The translations under genes and the position numbers were made by a program. From positions 1 to 31,873 of the forward strand of contig JAJIRX010000353.1 of NCBI GenBank assembly GCA_023853785.1: DNA of 31,873 bases. Reading direction: 5' to 3'. Below are positions 11,701-21,619 of the stretch, piece by piece. The notes under the pieces were generated by a model. That model was not told the DNA's origin. It did no database searches and was given only the letters and a program-made list of their open reading frames with translations. Origin of the DNA: Psilocybe azurescens (lineage: Eukaryota > Basidiomycota > Agaricomycetes > Agaricales > Agrocybaceae). Each line of letters begins with the position of its first letter. Position 1 is the first letter of the stretch.

Positions 11701-11894
11701 TTCTGTCTATACATATCCACGGATACTTAAAAATAGTATCCGGTTACTACGGTGCATGGGTAGTAACCGGATTTGCCTAATCCGTGTTAGTCCCTATATG
11801 GCAGTACGAGTCGGACACTGAAGCCTAAAAGGTAATTATGAATGTAGCAACCCGGGTTGCCAAATAGATTAATCCAATAACAAACCGAGGCATA

Positions 11895-12912
11895 TGTCAA
11901 TTGGTCTTATAAGATCCAGGCACAATGACCTTCCCACAACTCTCCCTCAACAACAACACCTGTCCTCCGCATGGATCCCGGTCTACAGAGGTCTCGGATG
12001 CCCTTTCCGATTGTTTCCCGTCAAAATTTATTTTTTCACTCATTCCTAAGTAGATGCCACATTATCTTCCGTAGCAAAGTCCCAAACAATGGGTGGGTAC
12101 AATATGGCACTCTTGGGGCAACGGTTGTGCTGTGATACTACTATCCCTTACCCGTTGTTCAGTTTGACTGCATGTTCATTTTGACATCCATCCCCTCTTC
12201 CAGCCTCAAAATTTGGTATATATACTTTTATAGGCTTATTATCAATGAATATAAAATTTAATTCAACAAAAACGGAATACATTAAAAGAAACCAAAGGAT
12301 GAGGGAAAAAGACCTCCCATCAACAGCCATCAACCTCATCACAGCCATCAAAAAATGGCATGTCAGCGGCGTCTATTATGGGAATTCAAACACAGTCGTG
12401 GTGCAAGCAATCTGTTAGGGGCTGTTACTCTTATCTGTCTTACAGAATGCTCCCTTGCCGCTCTCATTGCCAATACCAATCCTAAAATGACCCAGAATAT
12501 GAGAACCAACTCCAGAGGGCTATGCAGGCTGTCTGAAATGGTGAGCTGATTGAACGGAAATTCAATGCATGTGGCACACATACCGGCTTCTCATCGGCAT
12601 ACGACAGAGTTCTATATTTTTAATGAAAATTATTGATGAGCAATCACAAAGCAAACAAATGATCAAAATAAACAACAGATGAGGGATAGTGTAAATATCA
12701 CTGCGCCACACAACCGTTGGCCCACACAGTCACACTTTTTGTTTTTTCGTCCCAAACTTAATTACCTGCTATTTGGCCTCTGATACGGCCTAATGCCGAG
12801 CGGGTCAGCCGCCATCAGCCGTTGCTTCCCACTGAAAACAACCGAACGGGATATTCCTATGATCCTTTCCCGTTATGGGAGCTTGTGCCTGGATCTTAAA
12901 AGACCAATTGAC
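11895..12912. mobile_element. Non-autonomous element with 30-bp inverted ends
   Basis: The left end, GTCAATTGGTCTT then TAAGATCCAGGCACAA (11896-11925), is repeated in inverted form at about 12883-12912 with one or two mismatches. The roughly 1-kb interior has no transposase and shares a block with the neighbouring 6899 element. No unambiguous target duplication is seen: the flanks are GGCATAT and CAATACT. It abuts the pogo-like element starting at 12918. Superfamily unknown. Confidence 0.6.
12140..12705 (+). repeat. Diverged repeat shared with 7110-7370
   Basis: This is the second copy of the interior block described at 7110-7370, here lying within the 11895-12912 element. The extra segment at about 12360-12640 has a short open stretch but no recognisable protein. 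Confidence 0.6.
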
Positions 12913-13074
12913 CAATACTATCTCATTCCAGGAGTTTGATCACTTTTCAAGTATCTGGCGTATTACTTCACAACCACTCACCCTCCTATCCTAAAAATTT
13001 ACCAAAAGTTGTGGATTTTTGTCTTATACTTGAATATCAACTTTTTTCAAAGAAATTTAACATAGGGTGGAAGC

Positions 13075-13425
13075 TGTGACAGAAGTGACTATCGTGACAA
13101 CGAAGTGTCGATAGTTGCGTTCTGGCACACGGGAAAAAAGGGGTAGCGAACTTGAGAGCACAAATAGACAGGTAAAAGTGTTCTGTATTCACTGGGGAAT
13201 GCTAGCTACAATATGCCCTGTATTTATACTATTGAGATGATCTGTATAATGTAATCAAAGTCCCAAAAGGGTTGGGATAGAAGAGGTAACAAATAAGTGT
13301 ATCTTCCAAGAGTTTCAAGGCATCAATCAAAGGGGGAAATAGGTATGTCGACGAAATAGTCATAGAGTCGAAAGATAAGATAAAAGGAAAAGATAATGAA
13401 GGTGGGAAAAAGTCGGATCGTCACA
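13075..13425 (-). repeat. 3' LTR of the Ty3/Gypsy element
   Basis: 351 bp, TGTGAC...GTCACA. It differs from the 5' LTR by five transitions and two extra A residues in an A-run near 13134. A TATAAATA box in minus sense is at 13221-13228. Confidence 0.95.
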
Positions 13426-13435
13426 TACGCCCTCC
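13426..13435 (-). promoter_or_regulatory. Polypurine tract next to the 3' LTR
   Basis: In minus sense GGAGGGCGTA lies immediately before the 3' LTR. It is a short purine-rich run at the position where plus-strand priming is expected. Confidence 0.55.
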
Positions 13436-13463
13436 GGGTATTGTAGAGTCAATAGATAGGGTC

Positions 13464-14474
13464 TTAGAGTGTGTTGGTAGTGGAGGAGCCAGCCTGGGAT
13501 TCGTCTAACATGTCGAAATCGAAATCGGAAAAGACACTGTCGTTTGAATGATGAGGAGCTTGATGTTTGCGAATCTTAGCGCCCTTCTGGTTTTGGCGCT
13601 TGATAGACCGTTTATGGAAATAATGATCGAATTGCTTGCGACGAAGCGGTTTCGGCGGATGCAGACAGCAAGATCATGTCGTTAAATAGACAATTGGCAG
13701 GATCAGAGTTGTTGGATAAGCGAGGAGCAAATTCTGTCGAAGTAGGCTGCTGTTTGGCGAGTTTTGGGTGATGTATAGCAGGCAGGGTCAATGGTTTGAA
13801 CTTGGCAATAGTGATAGGTCGACCATCTGTGATGTAGCGTTGACTGGTGTTGCTCCAGTAAGAGAATCGTTAGGGTCCGACGGCATAGTCGTTGAATGTT
13901 TTGCAAATGCTGGGGTAGCCATAGGGTATGTAGTCAAGCTTGATGGATTTGTCTGTCAGGGGCGCTAAAGTTTTCGGTCATAGGCACAGTAAGCAGCGAG
14001 TAGTTTGGTTGTAAGAGCCTGCTGAGCATCACATCTAGTGAATCCACGAGAAGGATCAAAGATAACGAAGCGATTGGTTTTGATGCGGCAGAGCGCCAGG
14101 GTGCGCGATGGTCTTTAGAGATGGATAGACAGAGGTGACATCGTTAACGTTAGATGGGGGGCGTTCGTGGTGGGCGCTGACAGAATTGCTGGAGGTATTG
14201 GTGGGCGTGACAGGAACATTGGGTGTAGTAGCAGGAGTGGCTGGGCTCTCGGAAGAAGCGACTGCAGTGGATGGAGCAGGGGATTTTTCTTGAAGGAAAG
14301 GGTAGAAAGAACAGAAGGATTGGGAACAAAAGAAGAGTCTCCAGGTGCATTCTCGTCACCGAAGAAGAAGTCTACATTGAAGTCATTATCTATGGAGTTA
14401 GAAGCAGAATTAAAATTAGAATCAAAGCTGTCAGGTTGGGTGGTATCCATTGTGGATTCTGGAATGGAAGACAT
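13464..14474 (-). pseudogene. Third ORF between pol and 3' LTR, unknown function
   Basis: From an ATG at 14474 (MSSIPESTMDTTQPD) to a TAA at 13464-13466, 1011 bases encode about 336 residues if frame changes near 14290, 14030-13970 and 13650 are followed; the start and stop are in the same frame. Order: an acidic Asn/Ser-rich N-terminus (NDFNVDFFFGDENAPGD), a Ser/Thr/Pro linker, and a globular-looking middle (NRFVIFDPSRGFTRCDAQQA, DYIPYGYPSICKTFNDYA, RYITDGRPITIAKFKPL). It ends with a very basic patch (PPKPLRRKQFDHYFHKRSIK) and a short acidic tail (DSVFSDFDFDMLDE). No signal peptide or membrane segment is visible, so it is not an envelope protein. In this copy the pol tail reads in frame into the ATG (frame 14115-14822), so it could also be a C-terminal extension of Pol. 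Confidence 0.65.
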
Positions 14475-14649
14475 AATAAGTGATGTGGTAAAGCCATGAA
14501 AGGGGGTGAAAATTTTGGTGAAGAACAAGCGAGTAGACAGGAGGCTTTTATAGAATTTTTTAGGTTCCGGAAAATGGATCAGGTGTAGAAATACCTGAGG
14601 ATCGTCAGTCATGGGTTTGCCTCGTCCCTTCGGAAGTTGTTGTATTTTT

Positions 14650-15161
14650 TCAACGCCCGAGAAGGTCAAGATATGTTTTGAGAGCAGGTAGTTCTGAAAT
14701 TCTTTTGTAGTGTAGCCAAGTAATATCTCCTGATTTACACTCAATTTCAAAGAATGAATCTTCGCCCAAGCTGAAGTGCGACTTGATGTTTTCGACGGCC
14801 CATTCAGTACTGGGCATATCAATCACGCTAATTTGTTCATCTAATCGTCCCGGGAATAATCTATTATCGTTTGGCTGATGTATTCTCAATAATGACGTGT
14901 GAAATACATTGTGAAACGCCCTCTTTGCTTGAGGGAATTTGATAGATCAAGTTTGTATGACTGATTTCCATAGTCTTTGATAATTTTATATGGTCCAATA
15001 TATTTAGGTACAAGTTTCCGTGCCAGGCCCTTAGGGAATGTTATATTCTTTGTAGAAAGGTAAACTAAGTCTTCTTCACGGAAGGGAGCTATTTGACGCT
15101 TCCTATTCATGTCTTGGGTTTGTTTTACATGAGCCGCCAGAATGCTATCATGAGCCGACAT
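14650..15161 (-). pseudogene. Integrase C-terminus: GPY/F and chromo-like module
   Basis: Frame 14886-15161 gives KQTQDMNRKRQIAPF, KLVPKYIGPYKIIKDYGNQS (GPY/F motif) and YKLDLSNSL. Frame 14650-14889 continues with RIHQPNDNRLFPGRLDEQI, then WAVENIKSHFSLGEDSFFEI, SGDITWLHYKRISELPALK and YLDLLGR. The W.VE.I..H...G...F.I....GD.TW..Y spacing resembles a chromodomain, as in chromoviruses that target heterochromatin. The element would be expected to accumulate in silent, repeat-rich DNA such as this window. A chromodomain profile search would confirm. Confidence 0.72.
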
Positions 15162-15166
15162 TATGG

Positions 15167-16243
15167 CTAATTTCTTCTGTAGCTGAAGTTCCTTACAGAT
15201 GGATACTCTGATTTATCGGCCGAGTTCCAAATCATGGGGCATGGCATTTGTCCATTATTCAAGAAAAATGGTGTGAATCCAGTACTTTCAGATCTTGCTG
15301 AATTAATGGCGAATTCTATGGCGGGGAGCTTAGCTACCCAGTCGGTCTGTTTATTATTAACACATTGTCTCAACATTTGATTGATAGTCCGATTTGCTCG
15401 CTCAGTAGATCCATCCGTCTGGGGATGATACGCACTTGACATCTTCAATTTCGAGCCTATCAATTGATTAAGGCGAGTCCAGAATATGCTCGTAAACAGT
15501 ACATCTCGATCACTAATTATGTTTCGAGGTAATCCATGTAGTTTGTACACATGTTCAAACACGAGTTCAGCGATCTGTCTAGCCGTGTAATTTGTCCTAC
15601 TAGGTACCAAATGGACCATTCCAGTTAACAGACATATTATTATGGTGATGGAGTCATATACACCATTGCAATTTTTGGACTCAGGTAATGGTCCAATAAA
15701 GTCTATCTCTACTGATTCCCATGGTGTACCGGGTACAGGTAACGGATTCAGTAGTCCATATGGTTTTTGATTGCTGGGTTTGCTCCTCTTACAAGTGGAG
15801 CAAGTTTTGCAATAAGCCTTAGTATCTGAGACTATGTCTTTCCACCATACCTGATTTCTAAGGTAATCTATTGTTTTTACTGCTCCTAAATGAGCTAAAA
15901 CTGAGTGAACTTTGGAAATGATTATTTCTCGGATGCTCCTTCCTTTCACTATGAGTCTTGGTCTTGGCACACACAACAATAGGTTTCCCTTTTCTCTCAG
16001 AAATATTAAACTGTCTTTGACTTCAAAGTTTCTGAATTCTTTGGGCTCTTTGAATATCTGTCCAAAGAACGAATCTGAGGAGTATTGATTGCGGATTTCA
16101 TTGCGGATTTCTTTCACAATATCTAATCTGTTTACCATTGACGACGCTAAGTCCCAAAGGCTTGGCATGTCTTGGTTCTCGGCTGCGTGATCCGAGTGTG
16201 ATGGCTCCGTGATTTGTTCCTGTTCAGGTATGTCATTTTCCAA
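15167..16243 (-). pseudogene. Integrase, zinc-binding and catalytic core
   Basis: This 358-codon frame is the longest intact piece of the element. It contains the HHCC-type zinc finger (HSVLAHLG, then CKTCSTC) and the DDE core: first Asp in EIDFIGPLP, second in IISDRDVLF, Glu in DGSTERANR. The enzyme inserts the cDNA into the genome, consistent with the 5-bp duplication GAAGC. The frame ends at 15167 after EYPSVRNFSY and resumes in another frame as the C-terminal part. The start shown is only the first ATG in the frame, because the protein belongs to a polyprotein. Confidence 0.93.
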
Positions 16244-16403
16244 ATTGGTCTGCTCCGGTTGACCAGCCTTTTTTTCGAGGTGGTAGTTTAATTACTAACA
16301 TCTCTAGAGCGCATCACGCAATGTTTTTTTGTGGTTTTTGCCGTGTTTCTCTTGGGTACGCCCTCCTTACGTTCCACAGGGGGCTTTAGAATGAAATGAC
16401 CTT

Positions 16404-17155
16404 TCATTCTAGCGGCAAATTCTTTGGAAGTCTCTGGTCGTCCTGTTTAGGCAGGGAGTACTTCTTTCCGTAATCGAAGTTTTGAGAAGCCGCACATGCT
16501 TGATTCCCGCCAAGGATTGGCAGGGTCCCTAGTTCAATCTCGGCATCCTCATCAACTACGTCGTGATAGGAATACTCGCTCCATGCACGGACAGTTCCAG
16601 GTGCGTCGTTAGAATACATTCTGGACAGCGCATCCGCTACTACGTTCTCACTTCCTGGCGCATACAGGACCTCGAAGTCGAACGAGGATATTTTCTCGAG
16701 CCAGCGAGCTTGGCGACCCGATAGATTCTTCTGGTTTAGCAGGTAAGTCAGTCCCTTGTGATCAGTTATCCACTTGAACCTAACACCCTGCAGAATATCA
16801 CAATGCCTAAGCATTGTCTCAATTCCATAAACATTTCAATTTTGTGAGTAGGGTAGTTTTGCTGCGCAGAATTCAGCTTGGCTGAGTAGAATGCAGTGAT
16901 TTTAGCTGTCTTCCAGTTGTCTCTTTGACTGACGAGGCCAGAAATTCCCGTGGCGCATCCGTCAGTGACCATCCAGATGGTCAGCGCGCCCTCCGCATAA
17001 TTGAGAGGGATTCTGTGATGGCCTCTCACACCACTGACGAGTCGTTTGACATCCTCAAAGCGCTTGTTGTTCGGTGAATGTCCAACGGAGCGGGACGGTA
17101 TCCCTGGTGAGTGCACTGAGGACTCCCATTGGTATTCTAACACCAGGAACATCAT
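16404..17155 (-). pseudogene. RNase H domain, frameshifted
   Basis: The connection to RT overlaps 17055-17155. The RNase H motifs follow in two frames (16766-17155 and 16404-16814): LTIWMVTDGCATGISG, FYSAKLNSAQQNYPTHKIE, FKWITDHKGLTYLL and NVVADALSRM. This RT-linked domain degrades the RNA strand of the hybrid. After SLPKQDDQRLP the frame ends at 16404, and a stop-rich gap of about 160 bases separates it from integrase. Confidence 0.9.
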
Positions 17156-17952
17156 CCACTAGGTACCCGACTGCTCCCAGGAAGCCTCGCAGAAGATCTC
17201 GGTTTGTAGGCACCTTCCAGCTCACGACCGAATCGACTTTGTCATTATCCATTCTGATTCCATGTTTGTCAATGACACGTCCCAGCACCTTCAGTTTGGT
17301 TTCAAGAAAGCGCAGTTTTGATTTACTTAGGTATAGTTTCTCTCTTTTAGAATGTCTATCACGATTTTAACGTGTTTAACATGGTCTTCTAGCGAATCCA
17401 AGTATATCAGGATGTCGTCCAGATAAACATCCATGAATCGCCCAATATACGGTGAAAACAAATGATTCATTAATGTCTGGTACATCGCTGGGGCGTTGCA
17501 GTCCCCTTGCTGTACAACTAAACTGATCATGTTGCCATCAGGTGTAGTTACACCAGTTCTATTAACATGTAAAGTGTCTATTCTAATCTGTTCATATGCA
17601 GATTTACCGTCGAGAGATGATTTGAATTGATGTCGTGCTACCACGACAAAGTATACCTTCAATGTCTGGCAATGGCGAGGTGAGTTTATGCGTATTTTTA
17701 TTGCGTTCACGCCAGATCAAAGACCGTTCTCAACTCAGGTGGTTCATTCGCCTTGTGAGGCTTTGGGATCAAGAGCATAGGTACAGTGTTTCCTGACGAT
17801 GTTATTTTCCATCGTCCTGATTTGAGATAGGTGTCTCGCTTTTCCACCAATTGAGCACGGAAAGCTTCTGGGCATCGTGAGGGACACCAGGGATATGTCT
17901 TATTTTCATCTATCAGCAGTATGGTATGATTTATTGCTCGTAGTGGCGGCAA
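17055..17952 (-). pseudogene. Reverse transcriptase, frameshifted
   Basis: Three frames cover the enzyme: 17707-17952 (fingers: PPLRAINHTILLIDE, then NTVPMLLIPKPH and LRTVFDLA), 17327-17710 (palm: FKSSLDGKSAYEQIRID, then LVVQQGDCNAPAMYQ) and 17055-17288 (thumb: VLGRVIDKHGIRMDNDKV and LRGFLGAVGYL). The catalytic box FMDVYLDDILIY (YxDD) is intact near 17400. The enzyme copies element RNA into DNA using the tRNA and polypurine primers. Breaks near 17710 and 17310 show this copy is dead. Confidence 0.92.
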
Positions 17953-18225
17953 TTCCGTTTCACTAACGTCTTTACATAGTGGCTCAGTGTATCAACGAAG
18001 CAGATCGCGCGCTACTTCTATTTCATCGTGCCTGCGTGATATGGCATGCACCATTGGCTTGGTGTCCGAACTCTGTTTCATAGGTAGGGGTTCATTACTG
18101 CCAATGATAACACGGGCTGGGTTTAGCCCGATACACACAGAGTGCTGGTATAGAAAAGGTGTCACTAATATTAAGTCATAGTGGCTTATATTTGCAATGT
18201 CAAAGGTTCGTGTTGTTTTGATATT

Positions 18226-18570
18226 TTAATATTCAAATTTAACCGTTGTTGATGAGTTTACTTTATATTGTGACCCTTGAACGGCAAGTTGCAACATTAT
18301 AGGCTGTTCAAACTTATCTTGTCGAACTTTTAACTGATCAGCAAGTGTCGTAGACATGAAATCTCCCAAGGATCCAGAGTCAATTAGGGCCCTAACAGGC
18401 TGATCGTTGATCTTGAGTTTCACTATTACTGGTTTTGGTAAGTATCAGCACTTATCTTTCGTGGCTGCAGCATTTCTTTGCAGGCCAGTGTATGATTTTC
18501 TATCAACCTGGACACCGCACAGACGTAGATAATTGTGATGAGACATGGTCTCAGCGTTGTAATCTACATT
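18226..18570 (-). pseudogene. Retrotransposon aspartic protease region
   Basis: After a linker (VDRKSYTGLQRNAAATKDK, 18445-18530) and a frame break near 18440, the frame gives MKLKINDQPVRALIDSGSLG, with the catalytic D-S-G, then DFMSTTLADQL and LQLAVQGSQYKVN. This is the usual pepsin-like retroviral protease start. It would release Gag and Pol proteins from the precursor. The reading frame is lost at the C-terminal side near 18226, so the active dimer is unlikely to form. Confidence 0.83.
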
Positions 18571-18729
18571 ATTTTCGCTGTTTGACTGTTTTGTTCTCAT
18601 GAGACAATTGACTAATTCTTTGATTCTAGCCCAGACTCCTTCCGAGGTGCTTGTATCAATGATTTGGGTCACTGCAAGCATTTCTAACCGTCTCAGCTCG
18701 ATACGTAGCAATTTGGCCTTCGTACCATT

Positions 18730-19925
18730 GTATCAAATTGAAATTTGGGTTCTCTAGATTGGAACACGGTAATTGTGTCTCAATTTCTCGTCCCAAGTCG
18801 TGTATTTCTAACACTCTAGGATTATCTTCATTTTTTGTACTCGAAATAAAGGGTTTTCCATGTTTTCATTGTCCTCAGGCGACAGGTGAGTGCTTAATAC
18901 TATTTCAGCGTAGTTCTCTAACGGTTTTCCGATCATAGTTTCATGAATAATCTTTGAGCAAAGCCAGTCATTGGCCACTTCACATGGTGCAATTTTGTCC
19001 AGCGCAATCGCACATTGGAGTGCATACCAGTGGCCCACTGAAAACATGTCATGCCAAAGACGAATCATATGTAGGTTGGTCTCTAGGTTGGTTTTCTTAT
19101 CAATGATTACAAACCTATCGCATACATCTTTCTGTATAGCAAATCTAGATGTGCTTTCAGTCCAGGGCTCTGTGTCATCACCCGGGTATGGTGCACATCT
19201 GTTCATAATTCTGTGCAGCTGAATTTCAAGGATGTCATAGGGATGTGAATATCCATTTGGATTATTCAACAACCCTCGTATATGTTCTTCATCATCCTCA
19301 GGGGATGTTTCTTCATGAGTTTTCATTTCCATGGTATTACACAACCATAGTAAGTGTTTCATATAATTTTGGTTGTATAATTGATATTGTTCAAGTCTCT
19401 TTGTGTACCAGTTGACTAGGTCTATTTTGGGATTCTCGAGTAATGGCTTACGGATGTAAGTTTTTAAATTTAAGTCCATGTCTTCAATGCAGTAAAGATT
19501 GGTATCATCTACAGGATATATTGAAAACGGGCATCATCCTGAGTTTCAGGATTGATGCTCGGGTAATTGGTTTGAATACCATCGCGTAATAAGTAAGCAG
19601 GGATTTCTGTGAGTGGCTGTCCGAATGGGCACCATCTTTGCTTAGTGTGCTTGAGGCTGAGAGCTTTCTCCCTCTGCTTGGAGTACCATCCGGGAATGTC
19701 AAATTTCGAGTTTTCTAGTAGTTTCTTGGATATATTTACTCGAAAGTGGGTAAGTTCATCTTTAATATGATACAAACCTTTGTGATTATATGATTTGTTC
19801 ACAGTGAATCGTCCATTGTCCCAATACCCTTGTGATAACCTGTTCTCAGGGTAGTATTCGTCACCAGGGTATGGACCTGACGTTCTAGCAGGTAAGCGGC
19901 ATTCATTGCAAATGTGTCTCCTAAT
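18730..19925 (-). pseudogene. Four tandem modules between nucleocapsid and protease
   Basis: Four diverged copies of one module of about 95-118 residues can be read when frameshifts are followed. Each has a Pro-acidic turn (PYPGD at 19860-19874; NYPSINPE near 19550; PYPGDD near 19185; SPEDNEN near 18890). Each then has an (R/L)F.(V/I) strand, usually a Y.I.D or VIID-like strand, and most end in LLENPKF-like plus WY. Examples of that last motif are LLENSKFDIPGWY (about 19700), LLENPKIDLVNWY (about 19425), MFSVGHWY (about 19030) and LENPNFNLIQWYE (about 18750). The first module is preceded by GDTFAMNAAYLLE. The longest unbroken frame is 223 codons (18808-19479). I recognise no enzyme; the repeated fold may be structural or nucleic-acid binding. 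Function unknown. Confidence 0.7.
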
Positions 19926-20131
19926 GTTTCACGGGGATAACACAGAATTTCATTAATCCACGGCGGGTCCTCATGGTTAAAGCTTATTGTGCCTAGAGGT
20001 AAGTCTTCTAGAATTTCCACGAAGTCTTCTGAGGACTCGGACTTCGTTTCACTTTCCTGTACAGGTTCTAGATTAAATGTGGACATTCCTGGAGGTTTGT
20101 TTCCAGTATGTTTTACTTTATTTAATCGGGG

Positions 20132-20173
20132 ACAGTTTCGGGCTATGTGTTCCTGTTCACCACACTTGTAACA
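20132..20173 (-). other. CCHC zinc knuckle of nucleocapsid
   Basis: The minus strand encodes CYKCGEQEHIARNC, an exact C-X2-C-X4-H-X4-C zinc knuckle typical of Gag nucleocapsid domains that bind the element RNA. It sits between the capsid core and the modular region and is intact. Confidence 0.93.
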
Positions 20174-20618
20174 TTGCCCTGATGCATATCTTTCAGCTTT
20201 CTCTTTTCAGATAATTCCACCCTGGTCTCCTGGCAAGTATTTTCTTTACCATTCCCAGGACGATTATTATGTTGATTAAAATTCCTTTTGGTCGATCATA
20301 GTGGGTTTTATTGCCATTTTGGCGATCTGATTGGTATGTCTTTGAACTACCACTATGTCAAGATTGCGATTTATCTTGGCACTTATTTTCTAGCTGCCTT
20401 TTGAGATCATGTGGGGCTGCAAGTTGGTCCTTGTTATGACGGCTCACGTTTTTGGAAATCTCAATGATTTTGGATTGCCTTACAACCTCATCCCATGTGG
20501 ATGAGTCGGGTGTAGCCCATCACGCCAGAGTCCGCGTTGGATGGACTCGGAAGCTCCGTTCAAAAGCGGCTCACAAGATCACTCTCAGTCAGTGACCCAA
20601 GTAAGTTATATTGTTCTT

Positions 20619-21619
20619 CTAGGTAATAAACATATTCACTAACTCTTTGAGTTCCTTGAGTAGCATGTTCGAATTTTTCCTTATTCTTTGTCTATAATCA
20701 ATAGGAAAACAGTAGTTAAATAATTCTTCATAGAAAGTAGATAGCGACATGGTTTCTTCATGTATAGCTGCTTTCTGTAGATAATAGTCGTATGCTTTGC
20801 CCTCCATGAAGTATGACAGGGCAAGTATTCTTTGCTTCTTTCTGAACCCACTGTCTTCCAGGTAAGCGTTACTTTCTTTTACAAATCGATGATAAGCTCG
20901 GGGGTCAGCCCGACCATCATACACATTTGGTTTGAAAGCTTTTCCACCTCCTGATGTGGGCTTTGTCTTGCGGTGCTTGGTACGCCGCTTTCGCCTACCC
21001 GATCTATGATGCGGGTCTTTGGAAGAATCACTTGACTCAGTGGACGCCGAGGAAGGACTGGACTCAGAACTTTCAGAGGTATCACTTGAATTAGATGAAG
21101 AGCTTTCTGAAGATTCAGAGCTATCTTCAGAGCTTGGGGAACTTGAAGAACTACTGGGTTCATGTTTAGTTTTCTTGGATTTGCCCTTAGGTTTCTTCAC
21201 ACTTTTCAGGGCAGTGCCCAGGAAAGATTTTGGATTAATATGAGCAGCTGGCCTCGCAGAAACAGGTAAGAGCTCATTCCTGATGTGTTTGCGATCTGCG
21301 ACTCGGTCAAACCGGATCCCAGGAGCATTAGATATGCTTTCGCTAATAATAGGAGCCATGTGGACAGCTGGTGCTTCTTTATTGTTAAATCCTTTCTTGG
21401 CTTTCTTGGCTATTTTCATAGCTTTTTCTGGGCCTTTGGATCCAGCTCACTGGCAGGGATACCAGCATTACCCCACTCTCTGGGGCCAATGGTCTTTCCT
21501 TTATTCTTAGAGGTTCCTTCACCAAGTAAGTGGGAACGTTCATGATGAATTCGCTTATTTCTGCGATGAATCCTTTCTTTATCATCTTTAGTCAAGGATT
21601 TCTTGGCTTCTCTAATCAC
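20619..21619 (-). pseudogene. Gag polyprotein, capsid region, frameshifted
   Basis: A first frame (21416-21619) encodes a basic segment with REAKKSLTKDDKERIHRRN. The frame then changes near 21420 to a 266-codon frame (20619-21419). That frame carries a basic region, a tract of about 60 residues made almost only of Ser, Glu and Asp (about 21020-21165), and a Lys/Arg-rich patch. The retrotransposon Gag core follows: FKPNVYDGRADPRAYHRFV, LALSYFMEGKAYDYY and FYEELFNYCFP. This part forms the virus-like particle shell. The leader between 21620 and 22242 contains further coding-like pieces but no clean frame or clear initiator. The Ser/acid tract is long for a Ty3-type Gag. Confidence 0.85.

Larger units (their letters stand above)
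7657..11796 (-). mobile_element. hAT DNA transposon, 4140 bp, with intact ends
   Basis: The terminal inverted repeat TAGGGACTAAC is perfect at both ends (7657-7667 and 11786-11796), the usual start of hAT ends. A perfect 8-bp target duplication TATGGCAG lies at 7649-7656 and 11797-11804. Just inside both ends, the words TATCC(G) and CGGATA recur (7679-7740 and 11670-11770), which look like subterminal transposase-binding repeats. The interior encodes a hAT transposase on the minus strand. A solo LTR (8332-8775) sits within the gene, so the original hAT element was about 3691 bp. The clear ends and duplication suggest fairly recent insertion into the older element around it. Confidence 0.93.
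6899..11875. mobile_element. Non-autonomous DNA transposon split by a hAT element
   Basis: The ends are inverted repeats. The left end GGGATTAATCTATTTGGC (6899 onward) matches the reverse complement of the right end up to 11875 for about 21 bases, and the match resumes at CTGGGTTGCTA / CCGGGTTGCTA after an 18-bp insertion on the left. The element is flanked by a perfect 8-bp direct repeat, AATAACAA, at 6891-6898 and 11876-11883. Without the nested hAT element (7657-11796 plus one target copy) it is about 829 bp and has no coding capacity, so it was mobilised in trans. The 8-bp duplication fits hAT-like or KDZ-like superfamilies; I cannot assign it further. Confidence 0.75.

Noticed and set aside
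13464..14474. Third ORF as an envelope gene
   Set aside because: No signal peptide, no hydrophobic fusion or membrane segment, and a strongly basic C-terminus.
14167..14499. 110-codon + strand frame
   Set aside because: Antisense of the Ser/Pro/Thr-rich linker of the third ORF of the retroelement.
19860..19874. CRISPR-like or tandem DNA repeat at the modular region
   Set aside because: The repetition is at protein level and diverged; no spaced identical DNA repeats exist here or elsewhere in the window.
21019..21243. Very acidic Glu/Ser/Leu + strand frame
   Set aside because: Antisense of the serine-rich tract of Gag; low-complexity mirror, not a gene.
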